Source of the DNA: Vanilla planifolia
Lineage: Eukaryota > Streptophyta > Magnoliopsida > Asparagales > Orchidaceae
DNA: 64,000 nucleotides
Assembly (NCBI GenBank): GCA_023846275.1
Contig: CM043865.1
Span: 9,288,068 to 9,352,067 of the forward strand
Reading direction: 5' to 3'
The position numbers and the translations under genes are program-made. Shown one piece after another: positions 60,390 to 64,000 of this stretch (its first letter is position 1; each line of letters begins with the position of its first letter). The notes beneath the pieces were generated by a model that was not told the DNA's origin, did not search any database, and was given only the letters and a program-made list of their open reading frames with translations.

Positions 60390-61860
60390 ATCCAATTTTT
60401 TATTTCACTCAATTGGTTATCTTGCTCCTTTCATTGCTTTGCCTTAACTCTCCATTGTTTCTCTTCTTAGCATGTATCTTGAAGCACTCATAGATTCTAA
60501 ATTGACTCATGCAATGAATATTAAAATTCAAGCATTTATTTATCATCATTCGTATGAATGTCTCACCACGTGCTAATGTCACACATTCCTTATTGATGAG
60601 TGTTGACAATTACATTTCAATTGTATGGAGTTTTAAGATTATAACAAAGTTTATGACATTGATTACTTTGAAAGGCTGTCCTTGGTGGCTCAATATGATT
60701 TTGTTTCTTAATCTTTTTGTTGCCATTAATTGGGGTTGGCCAATACTCTAAATCCATTTGAACGGTGTCTTTCTTTACTATGATCTCTCTGAAGTAGTGT
60801 TTCTATGGTGCAACCTCCATGGTATGTTACTAAGGAGGAGATATAGTATTAATCTTTGAAAAACCATGTGTGAGTTAAAACAAAGCTCTTTTGTTTGTTT
60901 TTTAAACTCAGTAAAGGTTTTTTTTTTAAGTGAATCAATGAATAGACAAGTGATTATTCTATTTTTATTCACCACTCTTCTAGAATAATGGACCTTGCAA
61001 TTTATGTGGACATTTGTCTCTTATTATGAGTGATATATCTAATATTGAGAAAATTATATATTATATTTAGCAAACATTTATTACCTTTTGGTCATCTTAA
61101 GTATTTTCATGGCATCTAATTTGGATGTAGCAAAAGGTGATGTCATTGTTTTCCAAGGAAAGTTTGTTGTAGACCTCTCTAAGTAAATTGGGTGTCTTAG
61201 CTACAAACCAAACCTTTCTATAAAAATTATTCACTTTTATGGGGATGAAGAGCTCTTCAAACAATATTCGTTTTTGCCATCTTGTTAGTAAGTTTGTCTA
61301 CTTAACTATCACCCAACCTAACTTTTCTTTGTTATTGGTGTGTTAAGTTAACAAATGCAAAATCTAATGAAATAATTGTATGTTATTTTAATAATTTTGA
61401 AATATATTAAAACATTTCCAGAAAAAGAGTTTGTGTATCAAATACAAAACCACTTATTAATTGGAACATATTTGGATGCTAAATATGTTTGTTTTGTTGA
61501 TGATCAAAAGTCTATTTTTAGTTAATGGCTTTATAGGAGAACATTTTGTCATTGAGAATTAAAAAACAAATTGTTGCTTGACCAAGTATTGAAAGTGAAT
61601 ATAGAGCAATAGCATATTTTGCTTATGAGATGATGTGGATCAAAATTCACATTAAAGAATATGAATTTTTTGTTATTCAAGCATTCTTAAGTGTAATAAT
61701 CAGGTAATGATCTATTTTGGAAACAATCCTATTTTCCATAAAGAACTAAGCATATAGAGGTAGGATGTCATTTTATTAGAAATGTTATGTATCAAAAAAG
61801 ATTATTATGCACGTCTCTAGTGAGGAACAAATAATAGATATTTGTACAATAGTTTTTTGA
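60390..61860 (+). mobile_element. Decayed Ty1/copia RT and RNase H
   Basis: Copia pol in order with many stops and frameshifts. RT traces are FERLSLVAQYD-like text (60660), the QPPWYVTKEE motif (60810-60840), IDK...FYFYSPLF and LGHLKYFLGIE-like text (61095-61120), and KFVYLTITQPN (61290). RNase H follows at 61380-61830: YCVF-like GFIGEHFVIE, RPSIESEYRAIAYFAYEMMW (61580-61640) and KHIEVGCHFIRN (61748-61785). The sequence differs from the copia element at 30-32 kb (QPPWYV against IKQP), so it belongs to another copia lineage. Integrase, gag and LTRs were not identified. Confidence 0.88.
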
Positions 61861-62078
61861 ACAACTTCAATTCTCTAATCCTTCCAGCAATTTGAATCTT
61901 CATGATATTTGCTTTAGCTTAGAGAATAATATTTTTGAAAAAATTGGTATATTATAATATTTGTATAATAGTTTTTCGAACAACTTCAATTCTCTAATCC
62001 TTTCAGCAATTTGAATTTTCATGATATTTGCTTTAGCTTAGAGAATAATATTTTTGAAAAAATTGGTATATTATAATA
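61841..62078. repeat. 119-bp tandem duplication
   Basis: The block from ATTTGTACAATAGTTTTTTG (61841) is repeated from 61960 with only a few differences, period 119 bp. It lies just after the RNase H end of the copia remnant. Confidence 0.95.
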
Positions 62079-62279
62079 TTAGTTATGATTTTTAAGAATA
62101 CATTCAAAATACTTTCAAATTACTTTGATATGACTATTTAATATCTTTCTTCTTATTCTTTTTCTATTGTACTTGTTTTATTTTGCCTATTCATGGGCTC
62201 CTTTCTCAAATAAAAAAAAATCTCTCTAATATCTTCCATTATATGAGAAGCTTTGATAAGATGGAGACATGGAAGAAGT
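62079..62279. other. Junction between copia and gypsy remnants
   Basis: AT-rich, with no feature recognised. Confidence 0.5.
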
Positions 62280-64000
62280 TGTTGCAAATGAGATCTTTGA
62301 TGAACGATGTCGTCAAATAGTAAATACTAGGAGGTTTGATGTTGAACTTTTGAGCTTCTATTGGAGACATCAATGGGTTCTCGATTAAGGTATTGATAGA
62401 TAGGGCCAATCCATTGTCAGCTTTTTTGTGATCTCCATTGCTTACATGTTCTTAAGTCCTTAGCAATTGAATGTAAGACAGTTACAAGGTCATTAGTTTG
62501 TAAGACCTTGATATTATTATTATTCTCAATTCTTTGAATATGTTGAATATCAATGAGGTCTAGTTCAAGTTGTTCAGAATTAGCTATATATATCTTTTCA
62601 AGTGCATGTCCTTAGTCTTGAAAATTCTCAGATCTGGTTTACAATTAAATGATAGTCGTTGTTGATAATGAGTATCTTAGTTCCAAGTTTGAGGGCAACT
62701 TTAGGCTTGCCAGTAACTCTTCATACAATTCTTAATTGTTTGTATCCACATAAGCAATCGGAATAGCTTGTTCAACCCCTTGAAAATACTTTTCATACTT
62801 TGTTGTGCTCATCTGGTGCTTGTTTCAAAATTTACGAGTGGGGCCCATCAAGAAGAAAATTGGCAAGGCTTGGCTCTAGTTGCTTCTAATGCAAGGACAA
62901 GCTTTTTGAGGGAAGCATATCTTGTCTTTATAGCTTTCATCACATACTTGCATGACAAATGAGTTTCTAAACCACGACTTCTACAATTAAAACCAATATC
63001 TGCATCTCTTGAGATAGCCAAATAAGATATAGAAACTCATAGGCATGAGTATTTCCGAAAATTAGAGGTATCAATAAATAGCTCAACATTTGGAAGACTT
63101 CTAGCTTTCTAGCCCATTAGAGCTTCCTTTGACCTACTTGCAACTTGGTCTTATTCTCAAGTTGAGAATAAACCTATTAACGTATCCCACCCTTCTAGGG
63201 CATGTCAATATGGCTTTGACCTCCATAGGATTTAGATCCCTTTTTTCTATTAATGAGGCTTCAATGGATATTTGGAAAGTTGAGAGTTTCTCATAATTCT
63301 TCAACTTTCCTCCTTTTTTGGCCCTAACATCATTTATCCTTGCATTTTGAAAACCAAAAGGCTTAATGTTATGGTAGAAAGTTTGAAGTCAGTAATGAAG
63401 GTACTTTTTCCTAGTTGAATTCCTGGAGTTTTTATTTGGTTATAACCTGCATCTATAAAACCGAGATAGTTTCTTAGCAATTGATTCCAGCAGATCGTTG
63501 ATTCAAGGAAGCATGTACAAGTCAGTGGTGCAAATGTTATTTTGATGTGTGTATTCAATTTACATCGTCCACATCCTGATTGTTTTGTTTCTGCGAGCAC
63601 AACATTATTAAGTTATTGCATAGATTAGATACATTTCGTATGAGGGAGCCTGTTGACTTCCTTCCAAACCCCAAGCCTATTTTTGATGGCCAAGTTGCCT
63701 CCGTATTTCTCATTGAGTAGATGCTCTAATTTTCCTGATCCATATTGAACATATTTGATAGCAACATGCAAAAACATTACTCTATCAATTTTGAAAAGGT
63801 AGCTTCCCATTTGGGTTCATTTAAGTCAAATGAAATATTTACAAGTTTTTTAGGTCGTTTGCATTGAGTTAATAGCAATGATAGAGTTTAAGGATAACTT
63901 CTCAATTTCCATTATATCCTTCTCAATTGTTTGATTAAATGAGGTGAGAGAACCCCTTCTTGTTTGCAACAAAATCCCTTTTATGATTTCTACTGCACCT
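62280..64000 (-). mobile_element. Decayed Ty3/gypsy pol, Tat-like, running off the window
   Basis: Reading leftward from the window edge, RT traces are NNVVLAETK (about 63600), FIDAGYNQIK with KSTFIT and FKMQG (63334-63470; FxDAYSGYNQI and FGLKNAG in intact relatives), RDLNPMEVKAIL (about 63210-63250) and NRFI (63180). RNase H traces are LYLAISRDADI and IKTRYASLKKLVLALEATR (62880-63040; compare ETRYPxLEKLALAL). This wording is typical of the Tat/Ogre/Retand branch. The 62280-62820 part, further toward the C-terminus, was not resolved. Multiple stops; dead copy. It is convergent with the copia remnant at 60.4-61.9 kb. Confidence 0.82.

Overview
This is plant nuclear DNA: AT-rich, gene-poor and dominated by decayed LTR retrotransposons, with three host protein genes, all on the + strand. 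Plant origin is clear from the gene families (a plant-type alpha-crystallin-domain protein, an ATL-type RING-H2 protein and a GT14 glycosyltransferase) and from the SIRE/Maximus-like, Tork-like and Tat-like elements. The GC-rich RING-H2 gene and the element types suggest a monocot, perhaps a commelinid such as a member of Zingiberales or a palm. That last step is inference.

Layout. 1-5.3 kb: degenerate minisatellites and AT-rich sequence without a gene. 5.3-8.6 kb: an intact single-exon gene for a 522-aa protein with a C-terminal alpha-crystallin (HSP20-like) domain, resembling the IDM2/IDM3 branch. 8.6-14.9 kb: no gene found; one copy of an unclassified dispersed repeat. 14.9-25 kb: a cluster of SIRE-like LTRs in both orientations, one of them split by a 3.06-kb solo LTR that landed in an (AT)n tract. 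25-29.8 kb: a second copy of the dispersed repeat, then microsatellites. 29.8-32.6 kb: a decayed copia pol (integrase, RT, RNase H). 33-35 kb: another SIRE-like LTR. 36.3-38.0 kb: an intact ATL-type RING-H2 gene followed by exon 1 of a GT14 gene. 38.0-48.2 kb: the 10.2-kb first intron of that GT14 gene, filled largely by a minus-strand SIRE-like remnant. 48.2-48.5 kb: GT14 exons 2 and 3. 48.5-64 kb: retrotransposon wreckage (SIRE-like gag with a 3.6-kb expanded LTR, copia RT/RNase H, Tat-like gypsy RT/RNase H). The C-terminal GT14 exon is not visible in the window.

The host genes do not form a functional unit. The ACD protein may act in chromatin regulation (anti-silencing/DNA demethylation), the RING-H2 protein is a predicted membrane E3 ubiquitin ligase, and the GT14 protein is a predicted Golgi glucuronosyltransferase of arabinogalactan. 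I found no operon, CRISPR array, rRNA or tRNA gene, and no clearly new defence or metabolic system. The most informative observations are the GT14 gene hidden across a TE-filled intron; an exact 36-bp spacing between two short motifs in four otherwise diverged SIRE-like LTRs; and recurrent 20-36-bp degenerate minisatellites in the LTRs and repeat-rich regions, including a higher-order duplicated LTR.
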